NCBI RefSeq assembly: GCF_011397635.1 | Contig: NC_064770.1 | Span: forward strand, 31,954,598 to 32,018,597 | Direction: 5' to 3' | Length of the DNA stretch: 64,000 nt | Source of the DNA: Epinephelus fuscoguttatus | Lineage: Eukaryota; Chordata; Actinopteri; Perciformes; Serranidae | Shown here: positions 23,681-35,378 of the stretch, one piece after another | Numbering within the stretch: the first letter of the stretch is position 1 | Layout: the number at the start of each line of letters is the position of its first letter | Made by a program: the position numbers and the translations under genes | Notes under the pieces: model-generated | The model's input: the letters and a program-made list of their open reading frames with translations, nothing else | What the model was told of the DNA's origin: nothing | Databases searched by the model: none

Positions 23681-24565
23681 TTTTGCCAAGTAGGACGTGT
23701 TCCTGGATCAACATTGCAGCCAACCAATCACAGCCTTCTGACATCATCAGTGTGCTGCTCCTGTACTTCTTTCAATATGACTTTGTGCGCCTTCTTCAGA
23801 GCTAAGCTAGCTTACCCAAATTGAAGTTGGTACAGTGAAACAAAATTCTCAGTGACACTGAACAAAAACCTTATAAGCTACTGCAGGGTTAGCTTGTTAG
23901 CTCGCTAACTAGGTTGGTTATGCTAATGAGTAAGCTTGCCAATAGGCTAGAATATTAGCAAGATAGCTTGCTAAGTAGGTGGCTATGCTAACAAGTAAGC
24001 TTGCCAACAGACTAAAATATTAGTGAGTTAGCTTGCTAACTAAGTAGGCTATGCTAATGAGTAAACTTGCCAATAGGTGAGAATATAAGCAAGCTAACTA
24101 AAATTCTACTCAATCAGCAAGTTTACTTATTAGCATGGCAAGGCTAGTTAGCAAGCAAACTCGCTAATATTCTAGTCTATCAGCAAGTTTACTCATTAGC
24201 ATTGCCAAGCTGACTCGCTAATATTCTACTCTATCAGCAAGTTTACTCGTTAGCATAGCCAAGCTAGTTAGCAAGCTAACTTCCAAATATTCTAGCCTGT
24301 CAGCAAGTTTACTCATAAGCATGGCCAAGCTAGTTAGCAAGCTAATGGCTAACCCTGCAGTAGCTTATAATGTTTTTGTTCAGTGTTACTGAGGATTGTG
24401 TTTAATTGTATTAACTTCAATTTGTAAAACTAGCTCAGCTCTGAGGAAGCACAACGCAATGTTGAATGAAGCGCAGGAGCAGCACACCTATGATGTCAGA
24501 GGGCTGTGATTGGTTGATTCCAATGTTGGTCCAGGAGCATGTTCTACTTGGCAAAACCACGTTGT
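23681..24565. repeat. Large foldback element with tandem subrepeats in both arms
   Basis: The left arm (about 23681-24090) and right arm (about 24100-24565) are imperfect reverse complements over nearly their whole length. Examples: TTTTGCCAAGTAG at 23682 pairs with CTACTTGGCAAAA near 24545; AACCAATCACAGCC pairs with GGCTGTGATTGGTT; CACTGAACAAAAAC pairs with GTTTTTGTTCAGTG; TATAAGCTACTGCAGGGTTAGC pairs with its complement near 24350. Each arm carries about three to four copies of a roughly 60-bp unit containing GCTAATGAGTAAGCTTGCCAA. No transposase frame. Confidence 0.85.
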
Positions 24566-24958
24566 GTCTTAGAACAGACCAGGAAACAACATTTTAATGG
24601 CAAAATGTGTTTGTAACCAACTCACAGCTTCAACAGACACATCAGGGCCACACTGGTTAAAAATACGTTTTTCATTTCACACAAGATTTGATGCAAAATT
24701 TCTGCAAACATTTGTGTAGTAACCTTTTAAAACTCCCCAATAACTGGAATAAAGACGTTCAGTGAGTCTTGGTTCTGATCTTAGAAACAGAGAGGGATTC
24801 TTTTTATTTTTTATTACCAGATCAGTTATTAACTAACCACAAAACAAGAGTTTGAAATGTACCACACAGCCTTTCTCTCTTCATGTAAAGTTTCTCCACA
24901 AAAGAGATGTGAGCTCTGACAAAGAGTTTCTCCTCTCCATTCTCACATCTCTTATCGC

Positions 24959-26743
24959 TCAGTCACAGGAGCCATCTTTCCATCCATCTTTCCACCTCTC
25001 ATCCACACGGGAGCAGTCAAACTCAGGCTTGCCCAGCCGGACGTTGACGTCATTGTGGATACGACAGAGCCACTGAGAAAGAGCGTGGCGACTCCTGGTG
25101 TCTGGCTGATTGGTTTTCAATCTGCAGAGAGGAAACAGTGCATTTAGAAATGGCTTCCTTTTGTCTAATGGCATTTTTAAATGTGATAACTGCAGATCTG
25201 TTAGCTTAGATGCTACAAGACCTGATATGTGACTGTCTAAGCACTGAGGTCTGACCTGCCCCTGAGGTCCTCTGCACATTCCTCACACGGGAAGAACTTG
25301 GAGAAAAGGTTGATGAACTGCCCCATCTCTTGCTGCTGGGTCGCAGATGGACGATCGGGGTAATACGCCGCCATAGTGTGCAGGAAGGACCAGGTGTTAC
25401 GCCCCAGCTCTTGCCGGTCCAGCGGGCACTGTGGGTCTTGTTGTGGCTCTGGCTCTGCAGCTTGGGTCTCCTGGTGAGTCATACAAGCACACATAGCGGA
25501 GTCAATCAGCTGGTATTTTAAAAGGGAACAGTCGACCAACTGCATTATGGTTAATGTTGTGGTTACACATGCACTGCTCATATCCTGTCCTGAAAAGACT
25601 GTTGGTTTCTTGAAGATCAGGATCAAGTTACTTAATTTATATGAAGTCATCTGCCTCTCAGGCTTCTCTTCTGTGGTGCCATCTTCCAGTTGATTTTAGA
25701 CTTTCCTCTTTAATAAAGCTTATAGTTAGGGCTGGCTCAGGCCTGCCTTGAACCAGCCCCTAGTTAGGCTGATATAGGCCTTGTCTGCTGGGAGACTTCC
25801 TGTGATATACTAAGCTCCTTCTCTCTTCATTTGCAAACATTCATGTCCCATTAATGCATGTTAATAACTCTGCTTCTTCCCCTTCCTTCACCTTTGTGCT
25901 CCGTTGTCTCGCAGGTTCCCTCGGGTCGCAGTGGGGCCTGGATCATGGTCATGGTCGTGCTGCTGCTGTGGTCCTGCCTGATGCCTACTACTACAACTAT
26001 TGTTATTAATCATACTTCTGCTATTACTACACGTGATTATTACTGTCACATACATATACAAATATATATTTATATGTATTCTGTGTATCATTTTGTCATT
26101 TGGATTACTGTAATTTTATTATGTTGATCTGTTCTGCACACATGACAGTTACTGCACGTCTTTCCGTCCTTGAAGAGGGACTCCTGGATTCTGTCTTCAA
26201 CTTTTAACTTTCAGACATTAAAGTGTAAATTTTTAAAATCTAATAACTAATTTATGATGAAGGGAGGGTCAGGCAAGGAAAAAATATCTAGCGTTAAAAT
26301 AGATGTGTGCATCTGGCATGACAGGGTGAAACCCAAGTTAACAAGCATGAAACATTGCGTCATGATGACTTTACAAACTCCACAGAAGCACGAGGGAGGA
26401 CAAAACTCTAGCACATTAATGAAATATATATATTAGTGTACAAATTATTATCTAGTCCAGCCAAACTTTCCGATAGTTAGAGTAATATTTCTACAGATCC
26501 TCCGTGACCTCTTGTCACCTGTACAGCAGCTGTCGTCTGTTTCTTCTGCACCTTCATCCAGGATTTAAAGTCCGTACACGCTCTGCACGGCTTCTTCTTC
26601 ACGTCCCCGACCTGCTCCTGCTCTTTACCGGAGCTTTCCTCCGCTGGTTTACCGGCCACCGCAAACGGGAAACCTTCAAACCCGGGCGGGCTGGAGGCTG
26701 ATGATCCTCTCGGTGCTGTGGGCGCAGCCATGTTCGCTTCCAA
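24959..26743 (-). CDS. gfer: Gfer (Erv1/ALR), FAD-linked sulfhydryl oxidase, three exons
   Basis: Minus-strand exons 26519-26743, 25256-25470 and 24959-25121 join in frame to give 200 residues (human 205). The enzyme oxidises Mia40 in the mitochondrial intermembrane space and passes electrons to cytochrome c. The N-terminal shuttle motif CRAC (C53, C56) precedes DFKSWM. The FAD-binding Erv1/ALR domain spans about residues 90-198, with the active-site pair CEEC (C137, C140), HTMAAYYPD, and the structural cysteines of WLC (C166) and FDC (C183). The C-terminus ends [14 protein letters not shown], as in the family. The first ATG (MEANMAAP) was chosen; the second Met at codon 5 is an alternative. 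It is head to head with drg2. Confidence 0.95.
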
Positions 26744-27282
26744 TATATCGCCTAATAATTTGACCGACCTATCGATACAACATCAGCAATGTCCGGCTGT
26801 TAAAAGGCAGCGACACTCCACTGGACACATTATTGATTATTAATATTTACTCTACCGTGCGGATAGTTTCATAATGAGGCTGCACACTTCCCGGTTGATG
26901 TGAGCGTTAACTACATGGGACAAATTGTGTGTTACAGTGAATTTCCTTGTTTCCGCCCGGACCTTTCACGGTCACGGAACGACTTCCGGTTGGTGATGTC
27001 AGTTTTCTGTGCATGCCGCGGAGAGTAGCGTCTGTAAAGTGTAAATTTCTGTCATATTACAACATTTTAAACAGTTGACATTTCGTGTGGTGTATGCGGA
27101 AACTCATTTAAACCTCTATGTTTCGATTCGCTGTTTTTAACACGGTTTGTCAACTGTTAAGAGTCACTGGTTAGCACGTTAGCCGGGTGGCTAACAAAGC
27201 TAACCACTGTGGAGTGACACGTTTCTCTTCTCTGCTTACTTCTCTCTTGACAGTGGAGCTGTAGCACACTTGAACTGCCACA
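26744..27282. promoter_or_regulatory. Shared promoter region between gfer and drg2
   Basis: Only 539 bp separate the divergent start codons of gfer and drg2. The interval is CpG-containing and TATA-poor. It includes ACTTCCGGT at 26982-26990, a good match to the ETS/GABPA (NRF-2) site common in promoters of mitochondrial and housekeeping genes, plus a weaker ACTTCCCGG near 26887. Bidirectional activity is inferred from the spacing. Confidence 0.6.
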
Positions 27283-29958
27283 ATGGGGATCTTGGAAAAA
27301 ATCGCGGAAATAGAGAGAGAAATCTCTCGGACACAGAAAAACAAAGGTAAGAGAGGGCAGTGGCTAGGCTAACTGTTAGCCACACCACAGGCGAACTTGA
27401 AGCCAGTTGACTCTGTGCATGTGTGTGTCAGCTGTCAGTGTTGTGTTACTTATTAATCACGCAGAAATTCAAGGAGAGGCGCGTTAATTGACACCTTAAG
27501 CTTGATTACAGTTGGCACCACAATTAAAGGAACAATCCCAAACAGCCCATAGGTCCTAATGAATCAAACACTTCAGTGTGGTGGATCTGCAGGTGTTGCA
27601 GTTTCATAGAAGCCTCTCATCACTTCTCACATGCATTGTTCTGGAGTCAGACCCCTACTTTAAAGGTCCGGTGTGCAGGATATAGGAGGATATACTTTAA
27701 TATGATATAATAAGTATATTTCCTTTAGTGTATTAACACCTGAAAATAAGAATCTTTTGTTCTCAGAATGAGCCTTTATATCTACATCTACATAGGGAGC
27801 AGGTCATTGTCTCATGAGATGGCCATGTTGCATTGTCATGTTGCTACAGTAGCCCAGAATGGACAAACCAAACCATTAGTGTTGTCACATCAGCCACTGT
27901 AGTCAGCAGCCCTGTGATGAGCAGTGTAGGAGAAATGCTAATTTTGTTAATTTGAAACTGCTTTATTCAGTGTTTTTACTGGCTTAAATCAGCAGGTCTG
28001 TTTGTTTTGGAGAGGCAGAGACCTTTACGGATAATTTAGCTCCCGCTAAAAATGTCCTGAATGTTTGTAGCTATCTTAAGTTATCACAGAAAGAAAGGTA
28101 GACACATTAGTAGGTGCTGCAGGGCTTCCCACACATTCATTTGTTTGTGGCGGCTTGCCACGATAACATCTGCTGCCACATACTGATTGCTTATTTTTGG
28201 ACCTAGACCATTTATTAGAGGCGCTGTTGGAATACAGTATATAAACCATTCAGTTATTCATTTCAGTACACTCTCAGAGTGCAGAGCAAACTCTGGGCAC
28301 AGACAGAGCAGCAGAACACCAGGTGCAGTGAAAATTAAATTTAGTCCTTCTTGTTCTTGGTCCAAACGTTTGCTTTCAACAGCTGCTCTTCTCATCTGTC
28401 AGTCTGATCAGCTCTGATTGGATTGACTGAAAACTCCACAAACTGCTGCTAAGAAAAAAAAAAATCTCATAAGGAGTTCTACCTGTGCTGTGTTCACGGC
28501 TCATAGATTCTTATTCTGTGGGAAAGCTGAACAGTGTTGCAGAAACACTGATTTGTAAAGTGATACTGCTTTATACTGTGTTTTTACCAGTTTAAATCAA
28601 CTGGTCTGTTTGTTTTGGAGAGTAAGAAACCTCTGTGGATAATTCGGCTCCCGGTAAAATCTCTTGAACATCTGGATCTTAATTTAACAGAGCAAAAAAG
28701 GTGAATTCACAGGCTGGCAACCTGTCTGTGAAAAGCCAAACAGCGTTGGAGAAACAGAAATTGTATTTGTTGTAAAGTGAAACTGCTTTATTCCACCTGG
28801 TCCTCTTTTTTTATGAGAGGAAGAGACCTCTGCGGATAATTCGGCTCCTGGTAAAAACCTCCTGAACAATAAACACTTAGGAATCCTAAAGGAGAAGTCT
28901 CAACTTATTGCAGTCTGCAGTCATCACTGCTGGATGCCAGTAAATCTCGAAACACTGTTCTGTTAATACATTTTGAGTCACTTCCTTGTTTTTTGTTCTT
29001 GTTTTTTTTCCATTCATTTCTCCAGCCACTGAGTACCATTTGGGTCTGCTCAAGGCCAAGCTAGCCAAATACAGAGCTCAGCTCCTGGAGCCGTCCAAGT
29101 CGGCGGGGGCCAAAGGCGAAGGCTTCGATGTCATGAAATCAGGGGACGCTCGTGTTGCTCTTATTGGTTTTCCCTCTGTGGGTAAGGTACGTCAACATGG
29201 TGGGTCATGGAAAGAAATTATGTCTTTTTACTGTCATAAAAATGTTTCCTTAATCCTGTAGTGTATCTGAAGTACTACTAACCTAATGACAAAATCCTTG
29301 AACAAAGCTGCAAAGATTCTTCTCGTGTTGAAAGGCACCAGAAGTGAAACATGATCCGAAGATTGAACATGTGCTCGTGTAACTGACTCCTCTGTTGTGT
29401 ACTGCAGTCCACCTTCCTTAGTCTGATGACGTCAACGGCCAGTGAAGCTGCTTCCTATGAGTTCACCACTCTCACCTGCATACCTGGTGTCATAGAGGTA
29501 AACACACTCACACCACTGCACGTCTTGTAACAATGTGTGTGTAACTATGAGACATTTACACTGTTACTTGATGTCTTCAGTACAAAGGGGCCAACATCCA
29601 GCTGCTGGATCTGCCAGGAATCATTGAGGGTGCTGCCCAAGGTACGTTCAGGTTTCATGTTTTGTGTTTTGTTTGGTTAAACCAAAAGTGAGCGGACAGA
29701 GTTCTGTTGCCTCTATTTCGTAATTATGGTTTTATATCAGAATTATTAATAAATGACGATGTGTGTTGAGTTTTTAATTTAGATACTGTCACTCACAATG
29801 ATAAGAAAAGGCTATATAGTGGTTGTAACACACTGCCACTGTGACATTTTGTAGGCAAGGGTAGAGGTCGGCAGGTCATCGCTGTTGCCAGGACAGCAGA
29901 CGTTGTCATCATGATGTTGGATGCCACCAAAGGAGATGTCCAGAGGTGTGTGACGCCC

Positions 29959-29996
<38 letters not shown>

Positions 29997-32900
29997 CGTG
30001 AGTCTGTCAGATGGTGTTTGAGAGCCATACGAGTATTTTTTTGAACTAATTCTTGCCTTTAATTTCTTTTGTATCCTTTTAGGGAACTTCTAGAAAAAGA
30101 GTTGGAGTCAGTCGGCATCAGACTCAACAGGACGAAACCAAATATTTATTTCAAGGTACATTTTCTGTCATCATGAATATCAACAGATTTTTTTTTTTTA
30201 TTTTTTTTTTCCCCCAGAGACATGGCTCTATTGTGGCAACTAAAATGTAGCATGACTTTGCCAAATTGAATTGCAAATGTTAGTTACATCCGGGCCACAC
30301 TGCCTGCATGAGCAGCGCCTGACCACTACCTTGCTGATCTACTGTGGCTCGCATGTGTGGTGTTGAAAGTGTTGGTAAAAATTAACTTGGATGTGGGAGA
30401 TCTGGGGAATTTTATACATGGTAGTCAAACTTTCTTTTGGCTTCAGACACCACTGAGCAACTTTCATGAGAACAAATGGTCCCAGCCTCCAGTGCTGGAT
30501 CCAGTCCTCTTTATACAGCCATCTTTGATCCCCACCGTGAAAGTGTGTGTCCTGTAAGATGTTAGTCATCGTCTGAAACACGCCCCATATTAGATAAATG
30601 GTTGTGATTGGCCTGTCTCGAGCCAGGTTGGCTGGAAATCTGTCTGAACGGAAGAGGGACCAGACGCAATATTCAGAGTGAATAAACATGAACTTGCTTC
30701 ATCTGGTTGCTATGCAAAGTAAACTGTGAGTCAGGGAAAAAAAATGACAGATGGTTGCTGTAAATAGAAATAAGATAATCAATTAAGGACCCTGTTTGTA
30801 GAGATTACAAATATGTGTCAAGGTGCCTTGCTCTGATGTTAATAGGCCAATAAATGTGTGATTTATCTCTCTGTAGCCCAAGAAAGGTGGCGGCCTCTCC
30901 TACAACTCCACAGTTCCTCTCACCCACTGCTCAGAGAAGCTTGTCCAGCTCATCCTTCACGAATACAGTATCCTTCACTCAGTCGTTACCTCGGTGGTCT
31001 GTTTATTTAACGTCTATTCTTTTGTGATGTCCATGGACTTGTCAATCAGTCACAGCAGTATTTGGTTGATTTCTTTAACCCCTTCTCCTCAGAAATCTTT
31101 AACGCAGAAGTCCTCTTCAGGGAGGACAGCACACCGGACGAGTTCATCGATGTCATCGTCGGGAACAGAGTTTACATGCCTTGCCTTTATGTACGTCACC
31201 TCGCATCATCTGGGTTTTGTTAATGGCCTCGTACCTCCAAAATTTTAAATGTTTTGAAGCCAAATTCCAAGTTCAAACTCATTTTGAGCTTGTGTTCATT
31301 AATCTAGAGTTTCCTTTTTCCCCCCTCATATTATTTGTGGTTTTCACAGGTGTACAATAAGGTGGATCAAATCTCCATCGAGGAGGTGGACCGCCTGGCT
31401 CACAGACCTCACAGTGTTGTCATCAGGTCAGATATCTGTATGCGTGTGCATGAATAACAGCAGCCTTAGTTAGAAGATGTCATCTTTTCATTTATGTATG
31501 TATTTATACGGGAGTTAAACAGCTTCCCTGTGTATATTTCAGTTGTGGGATGAAGTTGAACCTGGATTACCTCCTGGAGATGTTGTGGGAATACCTGGCT
31601 CTGATTTGCATTTACACAAAGAAAAGAGGAGGTACACACACACACACACGCATGCTGTCATTCACTCATTACACTGACACAAGCACATGAACACCTAAAG
31701 GACTGTATTTGTGTTAACGTCTTCTGTTTCCATCAGAGCGCCCAGACTTTTCTGATGCCATCATTATGAGAAGAGCAGCAACTGTAGAACACGTGGTAAG
31801 TAAGAAACTCATGAATTCGCACATTTACTGTCGCACATGTACAGTATGTGACATTTTTGCAAATATGCGCGTTTTGCTTTCTCCCCACAGTGCCATCGAA
31901 TCCACAGAACCTTAGCCAGCCAGTTCAAATATGCCCTGGTTTGGGTAAGTTCAAGTTTTCAGGGGCAATGACCTGCACAAACTTAACTCGAGTTCCTCTT
32001 GTCCCGTAAAATGTTTCTCTCATGTTGACCTACTGAGTAAAAACAACAAAGACTGTGTTTAGATGTCATGGATAGATTACATCACACACACAGTGAGCCC
32101 AGTTCAGACCAAAGATTCACAATGAGATGAAACCATTTTAGAACGTTGCAGAGAAAAGTTGCAGCTGTGGCCGTCTGAGCCCAACTCAAGCCAGCTGATG
32201 TTGTCACCTGCAACTCAGCTGGTCAAATCGCCGGCAGCTGGTTTAAGAATGTGAAGCATGTCACCTGTTTCAACAGTCATTCAGCTTGTAGTGAAGTCCG
32301 CTGGTCGAGTCAAAGTGACCGCAGATGGTGTGTTCGCTCGCTGCGGCAGGTGCTCCATCCCTGCCGAGCCTGTTTCCGTCCTCACAGTGTGCCGGTGTCG
32401 CTGGTGGTTCGCTGCTGCTCGCTGTGTGTGCTTATGCCCCCTCACACACACATTCTCATTTGCTGATAAATTGACGCTGCTTACTTTTATTATTGTGGCG
32501 TATTTATGATGAATACAGCCCATCTGATGCTGGTTTTGTTAGTCACTGCAAATGCAGTTGTAGCCAGTATCTCACTATCACTATTCTCGTTCATATTTTG
32601 AGAAGCTACAAATTATATTCAGCCACAAATAAACTTGAAACAGGGTGTCTGCGGGGTCTTAGAAAGTATTAAAAGTTGATAAATCAAATGTCGGAAAATT
32701 AAAGCCCTTTAAAAGCGATTTTATGAAGTATTAAATTTTCTTGGCATTCAAGCTTTGACAAAAAGTATCCATGAATGTATAATTTATTTTCCTCCTTGTG
32801 TATCACAAACAACAATGTGTAGGTAGTCACACTCGGACTGCCACTCGGGGCCGTGCACGTACCTGTGCGACATCACGCGACGGCGCACGTCCAGGCTCCA

Positions 32901-35117
32901 AACAGAGGTGCAAAAGACAATAAAAAATCCTTCTCATCTTATCTGAGTTCTGTTGTATGTTTGTGCTCCATAGATTAAATTGCAAACTACAACTGTTTAG
33001 TAAGTTAAAGATGCGTTGCTTCTAACGACAGCTTGAAGTGGCGATGAGGTCTTAAGGTTTTTTTGGAAGGTCTTAAAAAAGTCTTAAGTCTTGAAATTAA
33101 CCTCAGGATTCCTGCATATACCCTGTGAAAAGCTGCAAATCAGAGCAGAAGTACAGAGAGTTGTTGCATAGAGATGATACACCATCTCGCCTAGTTGCAT
33201 TGGTGAGAACCAGCAGGTTTTTAAAACATTGCAGAACAGAGCAGTGCAAGTAGTTGCATGTTTCAACTGGTCTCATCACAAATCTTTGGTCTGAACTGGG
33301 CTTTAATGGTGGTCCTTCTACTAGAGGTGTAATAGTACACATAACAGTGTTTAGATCAAGACTGGGTTTTCTGTTCAGTGGGGAGAATAAAGAACATTCT
33401 GTCTGTTAATTTTGAAAAACACAGCGATAAACAGTGGTTCACCAGTTTGCATATAAGTGGTGAGCAAATCAGATAAGATGTTTCAAGGGTGTCCCAACAC
33501 AAAGTTTGTACCAGGACATTAAAAGTTGTGAGGAGTGAGCAAGGACATTCCCAGAATTTCCCAGTGAACATCTTTGTGTGGCAGTTTTACTACATTCCAG
33601 TCATGCTTGGATTAAGTGGTGATTTCACACTAGTAAAATGACTAAACGAATTATTCTTCTGTGGTGGCATGCATATTAACACTGCAAGATTTTTACACAC
33701 AACAGTAGCAAGAGTAACTTTTTGCACACGGCACTGGAGCTACAGAGGTTAAAAGGTTTGCAGCACAGGACACAAAACTATAACATGAGTATAAAAGTAT
33801 CAAGTAGGCCTAAATCCTTTATAGTCTAGAACAAGTCATTTTCCATCTGTTGGCCTTTTAAATAAATCTAGAGCTGGAAAATGATTTAAATATTTGTATT
33901 TATTTAGGCCATTAATCTTATACTGTATATGCACTGAGCATCAACAGAGAGGCTCAGGGAGGGAAGGAGCAAGAGACACTTTGTCTGTTATACACGTTTT
34001 GTGTATGAAACGTCTGTTGTTGCTGCATTTTTAAACATCCAGGTGCTGTCTCCATGTCACAAAATAGACTACAACTACCAAGAAGAACGGCGACACGCTA
34101 TGATCCACCTCATACACAAACTAGAAACAATCAAGCAGCTCTGTCTACCACACATGCAGCGCAGAGCTGTACTGCACGTGTGCTACTGCGGTAACTTCAT
34201 TCAGCTCACAGACTGATTCAGCATAGCACGTGCAACATATAGACCGATGTCACACTGTAGCTCTGTGCACAGTAGCCTCTTTCACATGTGTTATCACTCT
34301 TATCATGACATAGATATTTGTTTTTATTTACTTATATCAAAAAACAACCAACTATTACTCATGAAATATTCATTAATAAAATGATTCAAGAATTTATTTT
34401 AAACTTTTTTAAAAATTACATCAAAGCACCAATAACACCTCCATTTAAACAGGAAATAATGTCAGATAATGTGATGTGTCCCACACTTCAAATTCCCTCG
34501 GCCGAACAGCGACAAATAGGTTCTCCATGAAGGTTTTTAAATTTAGATTAAATTGAATTAGCTTAACTCACATTTTTTAACTAGAGCTTGCCTCTTTATT
34601 AGGAAATGGGTGCCCTCAACATATTGATACAGTCAATTAAAAATTCATTCATAACTCTTTGCATCATAGCACATCATTTGAAAACCACTGATTCATAGTA
34701 AGGGACAGGGAAACAGTCTACACACTGACTGTGAGCACTATCATTGTGCTTCACCCTCATTAAATGTCTTGCGTCATTAACTACTGTAAACACAGCTGAT
34801 CATTTTGGATCAGATGTGTGAGGGAAAGGCACTGACAGTAATACTCACTGTATTCAGAGTTTGCTCCGTTGACTTCCCAAATTAAACTCACCATTTGAGC
34901 TACAGCTGTGTTTACAGTGCAGTGACACATGAGAGGCAGAGTTGAGCGGATGCAGAGGACGACTCTGTGGTGCATCACCCCAACAAACACAAAGCAAGGG
35001 TCTGAAATGTGTCGTCTGTTGGTCTTCCAGGGAACCAGTACCAAGTACAGCCCCCAGAGGGTCGGCCTAACGCACATCATGGAGCACGAGGACGTCATCC
35101 AGATCGTTAAGAAGTAA
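27283..35117 (+). CDS. drg2: Drg2, developmentally regulated GTP-binding protein 2 (13 exons)
   Basis: Exons: 27283-27346, 29026-29186, 29408-29497, 29581-29641, 29855-29945, 30083-30155, 30877-30967, 31093-31190, 31350-31426, 31543-31631, 31737-31795, 31891-31944, 35031-35117. They sum to 1095 bases, 364 residues plus stop, the human length. Drg2 is an Obg/TRAFAC-class GTPase that binds Dfrp2 and associates with translation. GTPase motifs: G1 GFPSVGKST (69-77), G2 in YEFTTLT (92-98), G3 DLPG (115-118), G4 NKVD (246-249) and G5 SCG (269-271). The C-terminal TGS domain ends DVIQIVKK. The N-terminus [11 protein letters not shown] and [19 protein letters not shown] identify Drg2 and not Drg1. 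Intron 7 is U12-like and intron 12 is swollen by transposons. Confidence 0.97.
27663..28880 (+). repeat. Interspersed element and its repeated modules in drg2 intron 1
   Basis: The segment starting AGGTCCGGTGTGCAGGATAT and containing CCTGAAAATAAGAATC resembles a common non-coding teleost element. A module of about 100 bp (TGCTTTATTCAGTGTTTTTAC to GGCTCCCGGTAAAA) occurs three times, near 27959, 28566 and 28787, suggesting local duplication or several nested copies. Confidence 0.6.
29961..29994. repeat. (TG)n microsatellite in drg2 intron 5
   Basis: About 17 TG units lie shortly after the exon 5 donor at 29946. Confidence 0.9.
30968..31092 (+). other. U12-type (minor spliceosome) intron 7 of drg2
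   Basis: The donor is GTATCCTT at 30968-30975, an exact match to the U12-type 5' splice consensus. A branch-site-like TTCTTTAAC ends about 13-14 bases before the acceptor AG at 31091-31092. The Drg2 reading frame (HEYK then IFNAEV) fixes these boundaries. All other drg2 introns use ordinary GT donors. Confidence 0.85.
32097..33301. mobile_element. DNA element with perfect 21-bp inverted ends in drg2 intron 12
   Basis: GCCCAGTTCAGACCAAAGATT at 32097-32117 is exactly complementary to 33281-33301. The homology continues inward imperfectly. No transposase frame is present. The interior hosts another element at 32641-33125, so this one is the older insertion. Confidence 0.7.
32641..33125. mobile_element. 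Nested MITE with CAGGGT termini
   Basis: Left end CAGGGTGTCTGCGGGGTCTT; the right end CCTGCATATACCCTG is its imperfect complement. The interior has the AAAGTATTAAAAGTTGATAAATC and GTCTTAAGTCTTGAAATTAA type blocks familiar from a common teleost MITE. CAGGG ends suggest hAT, but I could not find a matching 8-bp target duplication. Confidence 0.65.
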
Positions 35118-35372
35118 AACAAGCTGCTGACTGGACAGAAGGACTGAGCAGGAGGAGTCACGCTTTGAATGGAGGAGTGAAAACGGAAAGACAGACCCAC
35201 TGTACAGTAGATATATACAGTAATGACAAATAGCCACCGTTCTTATTTTGTATATGAAAATTAACAGACATTGAAAGAGACAGACCGTACATGAGCTGGT
35301 TGTGGACAGTATTTTATCTTTTGATTAAGATAAGGAAGATTCATTGATTCAGAGGAAAGTAGGATGAAAAAG

Positions 35373-35378
35373 AATAAA
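35373..35378 (+). terminator. Poly(A) signal AATAAA of drg2
   Basis: A canonical hexamer lies 256 bases after the drg2 stop codon, followed by a T/G-rich stretch (CCTTGTGTTTGTTTTATTT). This defines a short 3' untranslated region of about 0.3 kb. Confidence 0.7.
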
